NCBI GenBank assembly: GCA_009929315.1
Contig: SAAS01000011.1
Span: 1 to 54,832 of the forward strand
DNA: 54,832 nucleotides
Direction: 5' to 3'
Origin: Clostridia bacterium
GTDB taxonomy: Bacteria; Bacillota; Clostridia; Oscillospirales; Oscillospiraceae
Each line of letters opens with the position of its first letter. Position 1 is the first letter of the stretch. The position numbers and the translations under genes are program-made. The notes beneath the pieces were generated by a model, which ran no database searches, was not told the DNA's origin, and was given only the letters and a program-made list of their open reading frames with translations. Below are positions 1 to 10,264 of the stretch, piece after piece.

Positions 1-3000
1 GGTCGTCAAGCGGAATTTGCCTCGCGTTTTTACCCGTCAAATCCTCCAGCATTTTTATCATGGTCGGGTCGTCGTGTCCGAGCTCGTCGAGCTTGAGCAG
101 GTTGTCCTCCATGCTGTGATATTCGAAATGAGTGGTAATAATATCGCTTTCGGGGTCGTCCGCCGGGTGCTGAACCGGGCAAAAATCCGTTACATCCATG
201 TCCTGCGGTATGATTACAAGTCCCCCCGGGTGCTGTCCCGTGGTGCGCTTAACGCCGACGCAGCCCTGAGCAAGACGGTTTTCCTCCGCCTTTGTAACCA
301 GCCTGCCGTGCTCGTTTAAATAGTTTTTCACATAGCCGTAAGCGGTTTTATCTGCAAGGGTGCTGATGGTGCCGGCCTTGAAAACATGGTCACGCCCGAA
401 AAGCTCCTCCGTGTATTTGTGCGCGCGTGCCTGATACTCGCCCGAAAAGTTAAGGTCGATATCGGGGATCTTATCCCCGCCGAAGCCCAAAAAGGTCTCA
501 AAAGGAATGTCGAAGCCGTCTTTTGAGAGCTTAGTGCCGCAAACGGGGCAGTTTTTATCTGGCATGTCCGCTCCGCAACCGTAACCCTTTGCGCTGTCAA
601 AGTCGGTGTGCTTGCAGCTCGGGCAGCGGTAATGCGCGGGCAGGGAGTTAACCTCCGTTATACCCGACAGAAACGCGACAATTGACGAGCCGACACTTCC
701 GCGCGAGCCGACGAGGTAGCCGGCCTCAAGAGAATTAGAAACCAGCTTTTGCGCAGACATGTAGATAACGTCGTACTGACAGCTGATGATGTCGTGCAGC
801 TCCGTTTCTACGCGGGTTTTCACGATTTCGGGCGGATTTTCGCCGTAAAGCTCGCGCATGCGGTCGTAAACCAGCTTCTGCAAGTCCTCCGCGGAGTTTT
901 CAATTTTCGGAGCAAAGAGCTTCTTGGGCAGCAGTTCGATTTCCTCGCACATATCGGCAACGGCGCACGGTGCTTCGATTACCACTTCGCGGCACTTTTC
1001 CTGCCCGAGATACTTAAACTCCTCCAGCATTTCATCTGTCGTTTTAAAGTAGAGCGGCAGGCTCCTGTCCGCATCCGCAAAGCTGCGTCCCGCAAGCAGG
1101 ATGTGCCTTATTATCTCCTGCTCGGGGTCAAGGAAATGTACGTCCCCAGTTGCCACAACGGGCTTACCCAGCTTCTCACCAAGTTCGATTATACGGCGGT
1201 TGAAGTTTCTCAAATCCTCCTCGGTTTTTGCGGTGCCGTTTTCCAGCATGAACATATTGTTGCAAAGAGGTTGAATTTCGAGGTAATCGTAAAGCGAGCA
1301 GAGCCTTATAATCTCTTCGTCGCTCTTGTGACGGCTTACAGCGTCAAAAACCTCGCCCGCTTCGCAGGCGGAGCCGACAATCAGCCCCTCTCTGTACTGT
1401 AAAAGCAGGCTTTTGGGGATTATCGGGTTCTTTTTAAAGTGCTCAAGATGGGATTTTGAAATTATCTCATAGAGATTTTTAAGTCCCTTTTTGTTTTTTA
1501 CCAAGATAATGATATGCTTTGCGCGTCCCGTTCTTGCATTTGCGCCGCGCTGCGTTTTTGTATAGCTTTCAAGCTCGCTTTGCTTTGTAATTCCCTTTTC
1601 CCCAAGCATTTTTATAAACTTCGCCATAATTCGTCCGCAGGCCAGCGCGTCGTCGTCCGCCCTGTGGTGGTTAAAATCGGGGAGTCCCAAACGTCCCGAA
1701 ACGATATCCAGCTTATAGCGCTTCAAATCGGGAAGCAAGCTCTGGGAGAGCGCGAGCGTGTCAATATATGTGGGGTCAAACTCTATCCTGCCGCGCCTTG
1801 CCGCGGCCTTCATAAATCCGATGTCAAACTCGGCGTTATGGGCGACAAGGGTGCGTTCACCCGCAAATTTCATGAATTTTTTAAGTGCCTCGTCCTCCTC
1901 GGGGGCGTCAAAAACATCCCTGTCCGTAATCCCTGTGAGCTCAACAATTTCGCGCGGAATGGGCTTGTTCGGGTTTACAAAGGTCTGAAAGCGGGATAGC
2001 ACTTCGCCGTTTTTCATTATAACGGCGCCGATTTCCGTCATGCGCTCCAAGTTAGAGTTGAGACCCGTCGTTTCAATGTCAAAGGCGCAGAACTCTTCGT
2101 CAAGTCCGGCTTCGGTTTCGCCGCTGATAACGAGCTTCTCGTCGATATCGTTTATGTAATAGCCCTCAACGCCATAGATAATTTTAATACCGTGCTTTTT
2201 TCCTGCCTTCCATATTTCGGGAAAGGCCTGCGCCACGCCGTGATCCGTAAAAGCAATCGCGGGGTGTCCCCATTCGGCGGCGCGTTTAACCGCCTCCTCG
2301 GGGTCCGTCAAAGCGTCCAGCGTCGAATAGCGTGTGTGCAGATGAAGCTCAACGCGCTTTTGCTCCGCTCTGTCCTCGCGCTTTTGCTTTTCCCCGACAA
2401 CTATGCTTTTCGGCTCAAGCGAAATATCCTCGTCATAGCGGTTATAGGAAATGCTTCCGGAGACGGTCAGGTACATTCCCTTTTTTATATCCGCGAGTTG
2501 GCCCCTGTCCTCTCCCGCGCGAAAATACTTGGAAACACGGACGGAGCTCGTATAGTCAGTCATATCAAAGCTCAGCACCCAAGCCTTGTTCTTCGATATT
2601 TCCCTGCTTTCAACCGAAAAAACCTCACCGCACAAAACGACGTTGCCCGACTCAGTGCTGAGGGTTTCCATTGAAGCAGGAGCTCCCTTTATTGCCTTTC
2701 CGAAAAGCACTTTGCCCGAAACCTGCGCACTCTTTGGCTTTTTTTCGCCGCCCTTAGACGGTGAAGCCACAGCACTTGAGCCGCTTTTGGCGCTTATGGT
2801 GACGCAATTTAAGCCGTATTCCGCCGCTATGCGTCCCTCAATCGTGTGAAGCTCCGCGCCAATTGCGCTGCGTGCGAAAACGGCCGTTACCGACATATTG
2901 AGTTTTTCTCTGTTAACCGTCGCGGATACTATATGCGCCTTATCAAGTCCGCCGCACATATCCGAAAAATCTCCGCAGAACGGAAATGCCTCCAAAAAGG

Positions 3001-3022
3001 GTGTCATTTTATCTTCGCTCAT
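1..3022 (-). CDS. polC: DNA polymerase III alpha subunit, PolC type (C-terminus beyond window)
   Basis: This is the main replicative polymerase of low-GC Gram-positives, with a built-in 3'-5' proofreading exonuclease. About 1007 residues are visible from an ATG at 3022; the family is near 1430, so roughly the last 400 lie outside the window. In order I read an N-terminal/OB region, PHP-domain sequence with HLHTRYSTLDALTD near residue 226, and an inserted DEDD exonuclease starting FDIETTGLNSN near residue 314. A glycine-rich YLVGSRGSVGSS segment precedes a four-cysteine zinc finger (CPSC...CPVC, about residues 799-830), and the polymerase core contains DIDLNFSGE. The exonuclease inside the PHP region separates PolC from DnaE. 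It follows ispG with a 9-nt gap, as is common in Clostridia. Confidence 0.96.
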   Translation of the reverse strand, partial: MSEDKMTPFLEAFPFCGDFSDMCGGLDKAHIVSATVNREKLNMSVTAVFARSAIGAELHTIEGRIAAEYGLNCVTISAKSGSSAVASPSKGGEKKPKSAQVSGKVLFGKAIKGAPASMETLSTESGNVVLCGEVFSVESREISKNKAWVLSFDMTDYTSSVRVSKYFRAGEDRGQLADIKKGMYLTVSGSISYNRYDEDISLEPKSIVVGEKQKREDRAEQKRVELHLHTRYSTLDALTDPEEAVKRAAEWGHPAIAFTDHGVAQAFPEIWKAGKKHGIKIIYGVEGYYINDIDEKLVISGETEAGLDEEFCAFDIETTGLNSNLERMTEIGAVIMKNGEVLSRFQTFVNPNKPIPREIVELTGITDRDVFDAPEEDEALKKFMKFAGERTLVAHNAEFDIGFMKAAARRGRIEFDPTYIDTLALSQSLLPDLKRYKLDIVSGRLGLPDFNHHRADDDALACGRIMAKFIKMLGEKGITKQSELESYTKTQRGANARTGRAKHIIILVKNKKGLKNLYEIISKSHLEHFKKNPIIPKSLLLQYREGLIVGSACEAGEVFDAVSRHKSDEEIIRLCSLYDYLEIQPLCNNMFMLENGTAKTEEDLRNFNRRIIELGEKLGKPVVATGDVHFLDPEQEIIRHILLAGRSFADADRSLPLYFKTTDEMLEEFKYLGQEKCREVVIEAPCAVADMCEEIELLPKKLFAPKIENSAEDLQKLVYDRMRELYGENPPEIVKTRVETELHDIISCQYDVIYMSAQKLVSNSLEAGYLVGSRGSVGSSIVAFLSGITEVNSLPAHYRCPSCKHTDFDSAKGYGCGADMPDKNCPVCGTKLSKDGFDIPFETFLGFGGDKIPDIDLNFSGEYQARAHKYTEELFGRDHVFKAGTISTLADKTAYGYVKNYLNEHGRLVTKAEENRLAQGCVGVKRTTGQHPGGLVIIPQDMDVTDFCPVQHPADDPESDIITTHFEYHSMEDNLLKLDELGHDDPTMIKMLEDLTGKNARQIPLDD

Positions 3023-3031
3023 TATGTGAAA

Positions 3032-4090
3032 CTAAACTCCTTTTTCCTCCTGCATAATCAGCTCAAAAAGAGCCTCGGCCAGTGCATTCTCCGGCACTTT
3101 CCTCACTATCTCGCCTTTTTTAAACAGAACTCCCTCGCCCTCTCCGCCTGCAAGTCCGTAATCCGCCTCAAGCGCTTCGCCCGGTCCGTTCACAACGCAG
3201 CCCATGACCGCGACGGTAAGCGGCTTTTTAATATCCTTAAGAAGCTCCTCAACCCTGTTGGCGGTGCCGATTAAGTCAATATTCGTTCTTCCGCAGGTCG
3301 GGCAGGAAATAATGTTCACTCCGTCTTTCCGCAGCCCCACGGCCTTCAAAATCGCAAGAGCCGCCTTAACCTCCTCGAGAGGGTCAGCCGTCAGGGATAC
3401 GCGGATGGTGCTGCCGATACCTTCAAGCAGCAGCGCACCGATGCCGGCGGCGGACTTTATGATTCCCATATAGGGCGTTCCCGATTCCGTAACGCCGAGG
3501 TGCAGGGGATAATCGGTTTTTTCCGAGATAAGGCGGTAAGCCGCGACAGTATCGCTAACATCGGAGGACTTAATCGAAATACATATATCGCCGAAATTTT
3601 GGTCCTCAAGCATACGGACATGGCGCAGGGCACTCTCGCAAAGCGCGCGCGGCGTACGTCCGTACTTTTTTAGCAAATCCTTCTCCAAGCTCCCGCTGTT
3701 AACGCCGACGCGTATCGGCACGCCGTTTGCTTTGCAGGCATCCGCAACGAGCTTCACCTTCTCCGCGGAGCCGATGTTGCCCGGGTTAATGCGAATCTTA
3801 TCAAAGCCCGCCTCAACCGCGGCCAGCGCAAGCTTATAGTCAAAATGTATGTCCGCGACAAGCGGCACGCGGCAGTTTTTGCGAATTTCGGGAAGGGCGC
3901 GCGCCGCTGCCTCATTGGGGACGGCAAGGCGTACAATGTCGCAGCCCGCTTCTTTCAGCATCTCTATCTGAGCAAGCGTAGCGGCAACATCCTCGGTTTT
4001 TGTGGTGAGCATTGACTGCACGGAAACGGGATTATCACCGCCGACAAGGATGTCGCCGACCTTTATAACTTTTGTTTTTTCTCTTACCAT
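3032..4090 (-). CDS. ispG: 4-hydroxy-3-methylbut-2-enyl diphosphate synthase (flavodoxin/ferredoxin)
   Basis: Penultimate enzyme of the MEP isoprenoid pathway, a 4Fe-4S protein that reduces and opens MEcPP to HMBPP. The 352-residue product has the typical TIM-barrel start ([17 protein letters not shown]) and the C-terminal cluster ligands in [11 protein letters not shown] and [11 protein letters not shown] place the start at the ATG at 4090: AAGGAG lies about 9 nt upstream, whereas the in-frame GTG at 4099 overlaps that ribosome binding site. It sits between rseP and polC and shares the run with dxr, another gene of the same pathway, so co-expression is likely. Confidence 0.95.
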   Translation of the reverse strand: MVREKTKVIKVGDILVGGDNPVSVQSMLTTKTEDVAATLAQIEMLKEAGCDIVRLAVPNEAAARALPEIRKNCRVPLVADIHFDYKLALAAVEAGFDKIRINPGNIGSAEKVKLVADACKANGVPIRVGVNSGSLEKDLLKKYGRTPRALCESALRHVRMLEDQNFGDICISIKSSDVSDTVAAYRLISEKTDYPLHLGVTESGTPYMGIIKSAAGIGALLLEGIGSTIRVSLTADPLEEVKAALAILKAVGLRKDGVNIISCPTCGRTNIDLIGTANRVEELLKDIKKPLTVAVMGCVVNGPGEALEADYGLAGGEGEGVLFKKGEIVRKVPENALAEALFELIMQEEKGV

Positions 4091-4145
4091 GTCGAACACT
4101 CCTTTTCAGGGAGGCTAAAGAACCAAGACTCTTTTGCTCGGGGCG

Positions 4146-5198
4146 CTAAAAAATCAGCTTGTAAACGTCGTTGAACATAACGACAACCATCAGTAAAATC
4201 AGAAGCGCAAAACCTGTTGCGTGGATGTAGCCCTCATATTTCGGATCCGGTTTTTTTCTGAATACAGCAAGAATTACGGCGTTAATAAGCAAGAAGAATA
4301 AGCGTCCGCCGTCCAGAGCCGGAATTGGCAAGAGATTCATAACCGCAAGGTTTACAGCCAAAAAAGCAGCAAGATACGCGATAACGCTCGCCGCAGCGGA
4401 AGCATTTTCGGCATTGGTGCCGACTTCGTTTATTATCCCGACTATTCCGACAGGTCCGGAAAGCTCCTTGACGCCGACAGCTCCTGTAACAAGGTCGCCC
4501 AATCCCATCCACACAAGGCGCACAAAGTCCAGTGCCCCGTTCCAAGTGTATTTAATATTCGCTAAAACGCCCGTTTCCTTAACGCCGTATTCTATTCCGT
4601 ACATCAGGGTCTCTTCACCGTTTACCTCGTAGGGAACCTTAACAAACTTAAACCCCCCAAGCTCGGTCTTTGCTCCGTCACGTATTACGACAAAATCGCG
4701 TGTTTCGCTATCTGAACGGCTGAGCAGAACGGAAATGTCGGAGGCAAAATACACACGCTGCCCGTCAATCTCGTATAAAGTGTCTCCTTGATGAAGCCCA
4801 AAATCGCTCTCATAAGGGCAGCCCTCAAAAAAGCCGGTTATGGTCGGGGTCGTATATGCAGCGGATTTCGGAACAATGAACATCAGAATGACAAGTCCCG
4901 TGAGGAAGTTCATGAAAGCTCCGGCGAAGAGGATTATAAAGCGCTTCCACCACTTCTGGTTTGTAAAGGCGCGCGGGTCCTCGGACTCCTCATCCTCCTC
5001 CATTGCGCAGAAGCCGCCAAGCGGGAAGGCGCGCAGGGCGTAAAGAGTTTCGCCCTTCTGTTTTTTCAGGAGCGCGGGACCGAAGCCCACAGCAAACTCG
5101 GAAACGCGGACGTGGAAGAGCTTTGCCGCCACAAAATGTCCCAGCTCATGGGTCACTATGAGAAACGCGAAAATCAGGATCGCTATGACAATATACAT
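4146..5198 (-). CDS. rseP: RIP metalloprotease, site-2 protease family (RseP-like)
   Basis: Membrane-embedded zinc metalloprotease of family M50, which cuts transmembrane segments of regulators such as anti-sigma factors. The 350-residue protein shows the active-site HELGH in its first membrane helix (residues 17-21), a PDZ-like central region (about 120-200), and the second catalytic signature NLLPIPALDGGR near the C-terminus, followed by two hydrophobic segments. It lies directly downstream of dxr, the usual position in Firmicutes. Its substrate cannot be told from the sequence; Bacillus homologues act on anti-sigma and sporulation factors. Confidence 0.93.
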   Translation of the reverse strand: MYIVIAILIFAFLIVTHELGHFVAAKLFHVRVSEFAVGFGPALLKKQKGETLYALRAFPLGGFCAMEEDEESEDPRAFTNQKWWKRFIILFAGAFMNFLTGLVILMFIVPKSAAYTTPTITGFFEGCPYESDFGLHQGDTLYEIDGQRVYFASDISVLLSRSDSETRDFVVIRDGAKTELGGFKFVKVPYEVNGEETLMYGIEYGVKETGVLANIKYTWNGALDFVRLVWMGLGDLVTGAVGVKELSGPVGIVGIINEVGTNAENASAAASVIAYLAAFLAVNLAVMNLLPIPALDGGRLFFLLINAVILAVFRKKPDPKYEGYIHATGFALLILLMVVVMFNDVYKLIF

Positions 5199-5208
5199 AC
5201 TAAAACCT

Positions 5209-6360
5209 CTAATACCTGCCGTAATTTTCCATTACAAAACGTCTTGCCTCGTCATCGGCGTTCTGGAGGGTGTCCAAATCGGGTGTGCCCGAAACCGCCA
5301 ACATATTAACGGAGTCGGCAACAATATCGGCTATCGCGCCGAAGCTTAACTTCTCGCTTAAAAACAAGGCTACCGCCTCTTCGTTTGCGGCACTCATAAC
5401 GGCCGCCGCCGTGCCTGCGCGCCTTGCGCAGTCCATCGCCAAGGCAAGGCAGGGCGTTTCGTTTAGCTCAGGCTCAAAGAAGCTGAGCTTCCCGAGAGCG
5501 GCAAAGTCGGGTGCCGCCGTTTCGCTGCTTCTCCTCACGGGATAGGTAAGGGCGTATTGAATCGGAAGCGACATATCCGGAATCCCAAGCTGTGCCATAA
5601 CGCAGCCGTCTATAAATTCCACCATTGAGTGTATTATGCTCTCCGGATGGATTATTACTTTAATATCATCGGGAGCTACGGAAAAAAGGTGCATTGCCTC
5701 AATAAACTCAAGACCCTTATTCATCATTGTTGCGCTGTCCACACTGATTTTTGCGCCCATGTTCCATTTCGGGTGCGCGACAGCCATGGCCGGGGTGGCA
5801 TCTTTCGTTTCCTCTCGGCTTTTTCCGCGGAAGGGTCCGCCCGAGCCTGTCAAAATAATACGTTTTAATGCTCTGTCCCTGCCCTCGGCCTCGAGGCATT
5901 GAAAAATCGCGGAATGCTCGCTGTCCACCGGTATAATCTCCGCGCCCTTTTCAGATGCACGCCCCATAACAATTTCACCGCCGCAGACAAGCGTTTCTTT
6001 GTTGGCAATTGCGATTCGATGTCCCTCGTCAATTGCGGCGAGGGTCGGAATCAGTCCGATTGAGCCCGAAAGCGCGGTTACGACACAGGGTGCGTAGGCG
6101 CAGGCGCAGTCCGTCAGCGCGGAAAGTCCGCCGCCCACCTTTATATCGGTGTCTGCAAGCGAGATTTTCAATTTTTTTGCCGCATCCTCGTCATAGACGC
6201 AGACAAATTCCGGCATAAATCTTCGCGCGAGCTGCTCAAGCAGCTTTATGTTTTTGTTGCCCGAAATTGCCTTGACGTGTATTCCCAGACGCTCGGCGAC
6301 ATCGAGAGTCTGAACTCCCACGCTGCCGGTGGAACCGAGAACGGATATAGAATTAACCAT
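5209..6360 (-). CDS. dxr: 1-deoxy-D-xylulose 5-phosphate reductoisomerase
   Basis: NADPH-dependent enzyme converting DXP to MEP, the first committed step of the MEP pathway. The 383 residues match the family length. The N-terminal nucleotide-binding motif is GSTGSVGVQTL (about residues 9-19). IANKETLVCGG, the metal-site segment PVDSEHSAIFQCL and the loop HPKWNMGAKISVDSATMMNKG are all present, so the active site appears intact. AAGGA precedes the ATG by about 8 nt. It sits between cdsA and rseP in the same direction. Confidence 0.96.
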   Translation of the reverse strand: MVNSISVLGSTGSVGVQTLDVAERLGIHVKAISGNKNIKLLEQLARRFMPEFVCVYDEDAAKKLKISLADTDIKVGGGLSALTDCACAYAPCVVTALSGSIGLIPTLAAIDEGHRIAIANKETLVCGGEIVMGRASEKGAEIIPVDSEHSAIFQCLEAEGRDRALKRIILTGSGGPFRGKSREETKDATPAMAVAHPKWNMGAKISVDSATMMNKGLEFIEAMHLFSVAPDDIKVIIHPESIIHSMVEFIDGCVMAQLGIPDMSLPIQYALTYPVRRSSETAAPDFAALGKLSFFEPELNETPCLALAMDCARRAGTAAAVMSAANEEAVALFLSEKLSFGAIADIVADSVNMLAVSGTPDLDTLQNADDEARRFVMENYGRY

Positions 6361-6396
6361 AAATTTTTCCTTTATTTCGGTTTACGCTCGATATGC

Positions 6397-7218
6397 TTAA
6401 TTTATCGCAGGAAGCACAACCACCAAAAGCGCAATCATCGGAGCGGTGAAGTGCATGCTGTCGAATCTGTCCAGCATTCCTCCGTGCCCCGGGATAAGGT
6501 TTCCGTAGTCCTTGATGCCGTACTGGCGCTTAACAGCCGAAAAGGCAAGGTCGCCGAACTGGCAGGCAAGGCTCCCGAAAAGTCCGTATAGCGCGAGAAG
6601 AGGATAGCTTACCGTCATGTCAAAACGTGTAAGCACAAAACCGTATAAGAGCATGAAAATTATTGCCGCCACAGCGCCGCCTATGCAGCCGGCAACGGTT
6701 TTTTTCGGTGAGAGGTTCGGAAAAGCTTTGCGCTTTCCCCAGAAATAGCCCGCGAAATAACCGCCGCTGTCACTGGAAAACGCTGCCACTATGGGTAAAA
6801 ATAGGTATGCGGAGCTACTATCTTCACGCAGTCCGATTTGTATAAACGAGCTTAGCAGCATCGGCATTATACCGCCCGCGAAAATCACATATAGGACGGT
6901 TTCAAGCTTTATATGTTCCTCATGGCGGAAGGAGAGCAAAAGCTCCGCAAACATCAGAGCCGTTATGAGATACAAAGCCGAGGTAACAACCGCGCCGTTA
7001 CCCGTGAGCGCATAAACTATGGGAAGAGTAAAGCCCAAAGAGCTTGCGTAAATACGAAATCTAAGCGGTATTTTTTCCTCGACACAGCGTAAAAGCTCCC
7101 ATGCGGAGCCCAGGGAAATAAGTCCGACCAAAATTGAAAACGCCCACAGAGGAGCGAAAAACACCGCGAGTATAAATAGAGGAACTGCCGCCAGTCCGAC
7201 AATAGTTCTGGTTTTCAT
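6397..7218 (-). CDS. cdsA: Phosphatidate cytidylyltransferase
   Basis: Integral membrane enzyme making CDP-diacylglycerol from phosphatidate and CTP for phospholipid synthesis. The 273-residue sequence is mostly hydrophobic, with about eight membrane segments. It ends with the family signature SAVKRQYGIKDYG followed by PGHGGMLDRFDS, which carries the metal-binding aspartates. It sits between uppS and dxr, the standard arrangement. The ribosome binding site AAAGGA lies about 10-11 nt before the ATG, slightly long. Confidence 0.94.
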   Translation of the reverse strand: MKTRTIVGLAAVPLFILAVFFAPLWAFSILVGLISLGSAWELLRCVEEKIPLRFRIYASSLGFTLPIVYALTGNGAVVTSALYLITALMFAELLLSFRHEEHIKLETVLYVIFAGGIMPMLLSSFIQIGLREDSSSAYLFLPIVAAFSSDSGGYFAGYFWGKRKAFPNLSPKKTVAGCIGGAVAAIIFMLLYGFVLTRFDMTVSYPLLALYGLFGSLACQFGDLAFSAVKRQYGIKDYGNLIPGHGGMLDRFDSMHFTAPMIALLVVVLPAIN

Positions 7219-7280
7219 TTAAAGCTAATCCTTTCAAACATGGGAAGTCGGCAACTGCCGAGAGAAATAAAAACGCGGAC

Positions 7281-8021
7281 TCAGACCCCTCCGAAACGCC
7301 GCTCGCGCGTCTGGAACCACGCTATTGCGCGGTTAATCTCGTCCTTTGAGAAATCCGGCCAAAGCTTTTCGGTAAAGTACAGTTCAGAATAAGCCGCCTG
7401 CCACAGAAGAAAGTTCGACAGCCGCATTTCGCCGCCGGGCCTGATAATAAGCTCGGGGTCAGGTATTCCCGCCGACCATAAATGTTTTGAAAAAGCTCCC
7501 TCCGTGAAGGCGTTTTCCATTCCTTTTGCTTTATCCTCGGCACAGCTGACAGCAGCACGGAGAATTTCGTCCCGTCCGCCGTAATTCAGGCAAATATTCA
7601 CCTGACAGCCCTCATAATGCGAGCTTATTTCGTTCGTGCGCTCGATAAGCGCCTTAAGTTTAGGGGAAACAGGAGAGGTATCTCCGAAGAACTTCATCTT
7701 AACCCTGTCTCGCTCCATGCGGTCAGTCGCTTCGTAAAGGTATTTCTCCAGAAGTCCCATTATAGCTGAAACCTCCTCCTGAGGGCGCCGCCAGTTCTCC
7801 GTTGAAAACGCATAAACTGTGAGGTACTCTATGCCGATGTCCTTGCAGTAGGTGGCAACAGTCCGAAAGGTTTCCGCACCCTGAGCGTGCCCTGCGGTTC
7901 TCGGAAGACCGCGCTTTTTTGCCCAGCGCCCGTTGCCGTCCATAATAATTGCAATATGGCGGGGGAGATTACCTAAATCCACTTCCCCCGCCTTGATTTT
8001 AGTTTTGCGGAAAAGCCCCAT
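7281..8021 (-). CDS. uppS: Undecaprenyl diphosphate synthase (cis-prenyltransferase)
   Basis: Condenses isopentenyl units onto farnesyl diphosphate to make the C55 lipid carrier of cell-wall synthesis. The 246-residue protein has the family motif IIMDGNGRWAKKRGLPRTAGH split over residues 26-46, with the catalytic aspartate and P-loop-like arginines. FSTENWRRP and the C-terminal DPELIIRPGGEMRLSNFLLWQ are also present. Its ATG overlaps the frr stop by one base (TGATG), so translation is likely coupled. Confidence 0.96.
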   Translation of the reverse strand: MGLFRKTKIKAGEVDLGNLPRHIAIIMDGNGRWAKKRGLPRTAGHAQGAETFRTVATYCKDIGIEYLTVYAFSTENWRRPQEEVSAIMGLLEKYLYEATDRMERDRVKMKFFGDTSPVSPKLKALIERTNEISSHYEGCQVNICLNYGGRDEILRAAVSCAEDKAKGMENAFTEGAFSKHLWSAGIPDPELIIRPGGEMRLSNFLLWQAAYSELYFTEKLWPDFSKDEINRAIAWFQTRERRFGGV

Positions 8022-8575
8022 CAGATTGCCATTAGCTCCTTTTCCTTCTTTGCCGCTATAACATCAATTTCCTTAATATAGTCGTCCGTGAGCTTCTGCA
8101 TATCTTTTTCAATATCCTTGAAATCATCCTCGGTTATTTCGGATTTCTTTTTCTGCTCCTTGAAATCCTCCATAGCATCGCGGCGGATGTTGCGTATTGC
8201 AACCTTCGCCTCCTCGGCGTATTTCTTTATCTGCTTTATCAAATCTTTTCTGCGCTCCTCCGTGAGTTGCGGAAACCCAAGCCGAATAACTTTACCGTCG
8301 TTAGTCGGATTTATACCGAGATCAGATTCCAGTATCGCTTTTTCAACAAGCTTAAGGCTTGCCGTGTCCCAGGGTTGAATAACCAGCGTGCGCGGGTCGG
8401 GGGTCGCGATGGAGGCAATTTGATTGATAGGCGTCGGGGTGCCGTAATATTCCACTCTCAGCTTGTCGAGAACCGCGGCGTTTGCGCGTCCCGCACGCAC
8501 GGAGTCGAACTGCGAGGACAGAACCTCCGTTGTCTTCTTCATTTTTCCCGTATATACCTGATAATTGTCTGTCAT
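8021..8575 (-). CDS. frr: Ribosome recycling factor
   Basis: Splits post-termination ribosomes together with EF-G. The 184 residues match the family (about 185). The N-terminal helix contains LSSQFDSVRAGRANAAVLD, the conserved RRF start. Domain II includes IQPWDTASLKLVEKAI, and the C-terminal helices contain EERRKDLIK and the IRRDAMEDFK segment. It lies between pyrH (78-nt gap) and uppS (one-base overlap), as in most Firmicutes, where pyrH-frr is a near-universal pair. Confidence 0.97.
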   Translation of the reverse strand: MTDNYQVYTGKMKKTTEVLSSQFDSVRAGRANAAVLDKLRVEYYGTPTPINQIASIATPDPRTLVIQPWDTASLKLVEKAILESDLGINPTNDGKVIRLGFPQLTEERRKDLIKQIKKYAEEAKVAIRNIRRDAMEDFKEQKKKSEITEDDFKDIEKDMQKLTDDYIKEIDVIAAKKEKELMAI

Positions 8576-8653
8576 TTTTCTTTCCTCCGATATATTGTTT
8601 GTGAGCTACAATAATGTCGTACTTTATCTTCTGCTGCGACCTTCCGCGAGTTT

Positions 8654-9373
8654 TTACTGAACGATGGTACCGATTTTCTCGCCCAGAACAACACGAACTA
8701 TGTTCTCGGGGTTTTTCAGTGCGAATAAAACGACAGGAATCTTATTGTCCATTGAAAGCGAGGTCGCGGTTGAATCCATAACCGCCAGATGACGGGCAAG
8801 AACCTCGTCGTATGAAATTGAGTCGTATTTAACGGCATTGGGATCGAGCTTCGGGTCGGCCGAATAAACTCCGTCCACATTTTTAGCGAGCAGAATCGCA
8901 TCCGCTTCGATTTCCGCAGCCCTGAGAACCGCCGCGGTATCGGTTGAAAAGAAGGGGCTTCCGGTTCCGCAGCCGAAGATGACAACTCTGCCGAGGCCCA
9001 GATGCCGCATGGCGCGCCCGCGTATATAGGGCTCGGCGATGGCGCGCATTTCGATTGCGGTTTGTACGCGAACTTCGACGTTCATCTGCTCAAACACATC
9101 GGCAAGGGCAAGACAGTTCATGGCCGTTGCAAGCATGCCCATGTGATCGGCACGGGTACGTTCCATCTTTCCGCCGCCGTCCTTAACGCCACGCCAGAAG
9201 TTGCCGCCGCCGACAACAATACCGACCTCAACCCCCATCTCAACGCATTTTTTAACCGCCGAGCAAACCTCATGGATAACGTCGAAATTAAGGCCTCTGC
9301 CCTGCTCTCCGCCGAGGGCTTCCCCGCTTATTTTAAGAAGTACACGTTTATATACCGGCTTAATATCTTCCAT
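8654..9373 (-). CDS. pyrH: UMP kinase
   Basis: Phosphorylates UMP to UDP with ATP in pyrimidine nucleotide synthesis. The 239-residue product opens with [13 protein letters not shown], the amino-acid-kinase phosphate loop. It continues with [27 protein letters not shown] and [13 protein letters not shown], all signatures of bacterial UMP kinase. GGAG precedes the ATG by about 8 nt. rpsB and tsf, often found upstream, are absent here; nth occupies that place on the same strand. Confidence 0.97.
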   Translation of the reverse strand: MEDIKPVYKRVLLKISGEALGGEQGRGLNFDVIHEVCSAVKKCVEMGVEVGIVVGGGNFWRGVKDGGGKMERTRADHMGMLATAMNCLALADVFEQMNVEVRVQTAIEMRAIAEPYIRGRAMRHLGLGRVVIFGCGTGSPFFSTDTAAVLRAAEIEADAILLAKNVDGVYSADPKLDPNAVKYDSISYDEVLARHLAVMDSTATSLSMDNKIPVVLFALKNPENIVRVVLGEKIGTIVQ

Positions 9374-9531
9374 TACGCGCTCCGTTTCATATATAAAATT
9401 AAGGAATATTCTATCTAAGGTATTTTAATATAAATACGTGCATATTAAAAGAGTTTTTCCGCAAAAAGCGAAAATTTTACCTTTCGTCCATAAATATCGG
9501 GTTGAGCTGAGATGCTCAAAGGTTGCGGCTT

Positions 9532-10173
9532 TTACTTGTCATCGCCTGAAAATTCCATGCACAAATGACGCACGCAGCACTTTTGACACAAGGGCTTCCT
9601 CGCCGTACAGACAGCCCTGCCGTGCAGCACCATTCTGTGGCAAAAGTCCGAGGATTTTTCGGGAGGTAAAAGTTTTCTTAACGCCATCTCTATTTTGGTG
9701 GGGTCTTTCAGATTGTCAACAAGTCCGATGCGGTTTGTCAGCCTAATGCAGTGGGTATCGACAACCACGGCAGGTTTTCCGAAAACATCGCCCAAAATGA
9801 GATTCGCCGTTTTGCGCCCGACTCCGGGGAGGGAAACGAGTTCCTCCATCGTGTCAGGTACCCTGCCGCCGAAGCTCCGGATAAGTACATTGGCGCACTT
9901 AATAATGTCGTTTGCTTTCGAGTGATAAAAGCCGCAGGAGCGAATAATCTCCTCCAGCTCCGTTATATCAGCTGCCGCAATCGATTCAAGCGTCGGGTAT
10001 CTTCCATAAAGCACAGGGGTTATTTTATTGACCCTCTCGTCCGTACACTGGGCGGCAAGGCGGGTCGCAAAAAGAAGCTCATAGTCCTTTACATAGTCAA
10101 GCGAGCACTCGGCAATCGGATATTCCGTCTCAAGGCGCTCTATTATTTCTTTTATCTGCTCTTGTGTCCTCAT
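9532..10173 (-). CDS. nth: Endonuclease III (DNA glycosylase/AP lyase)
   Basis: Base-excision repair enzyme that removes oxidized pyrimidines and nicks the abasic site. The 213-residue protein has the helix-hairpin-helix LPGVGRKTANLILG with the catalytic lysine, the catalytic aspartate in VVVDTHCIRLTNRIG, and a C-terminal 4Fe-4S loop with spacing C-x6-C-x2-C-x5-C. The ATG at 10173 is chosen because GGAGGG lies 4-5 nt upstream; the in-frame ATG at 10185 has no ribosome binding site and lies beside that sequence. Confidence 0.95.
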   Translation of the reverse strand: MRTQEQIKEIIERLETEYPIAECSLDYVKDYELLFATRLAAQCTDERVNKITPVLYGRYPTLESIAAADITELEEIIRSCGFYHSKANDIIKCANVLIRSFGGRVPDTMEELVSLPGVGRKTANLILGDVFGKPAVVVDTHCIRLTNRIGLVDNLKDPTKIEMALRKLLPPEKSSDFCHRMVLHGRAVCTARKPLCQKCCVRHLCMEFSGDDK

Positions 10174-10264
10174 AGCACCCTCCATGAAATGAGCATCTTC
10201 TGTCTATTAGTGATAAGTATAACATTTTTCTGTCTGTAATTAAAGAATTTTCATATTTAGCCAG

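Noticed and set aside
749..1402. A 217-codon plus-strand frame and other long plus-strand frames over 1-3000
   Set aside because: They lie antisense to polC, whose protein motifs (exonuclease, PHP, zinc finger) are continuous on the minus strand.
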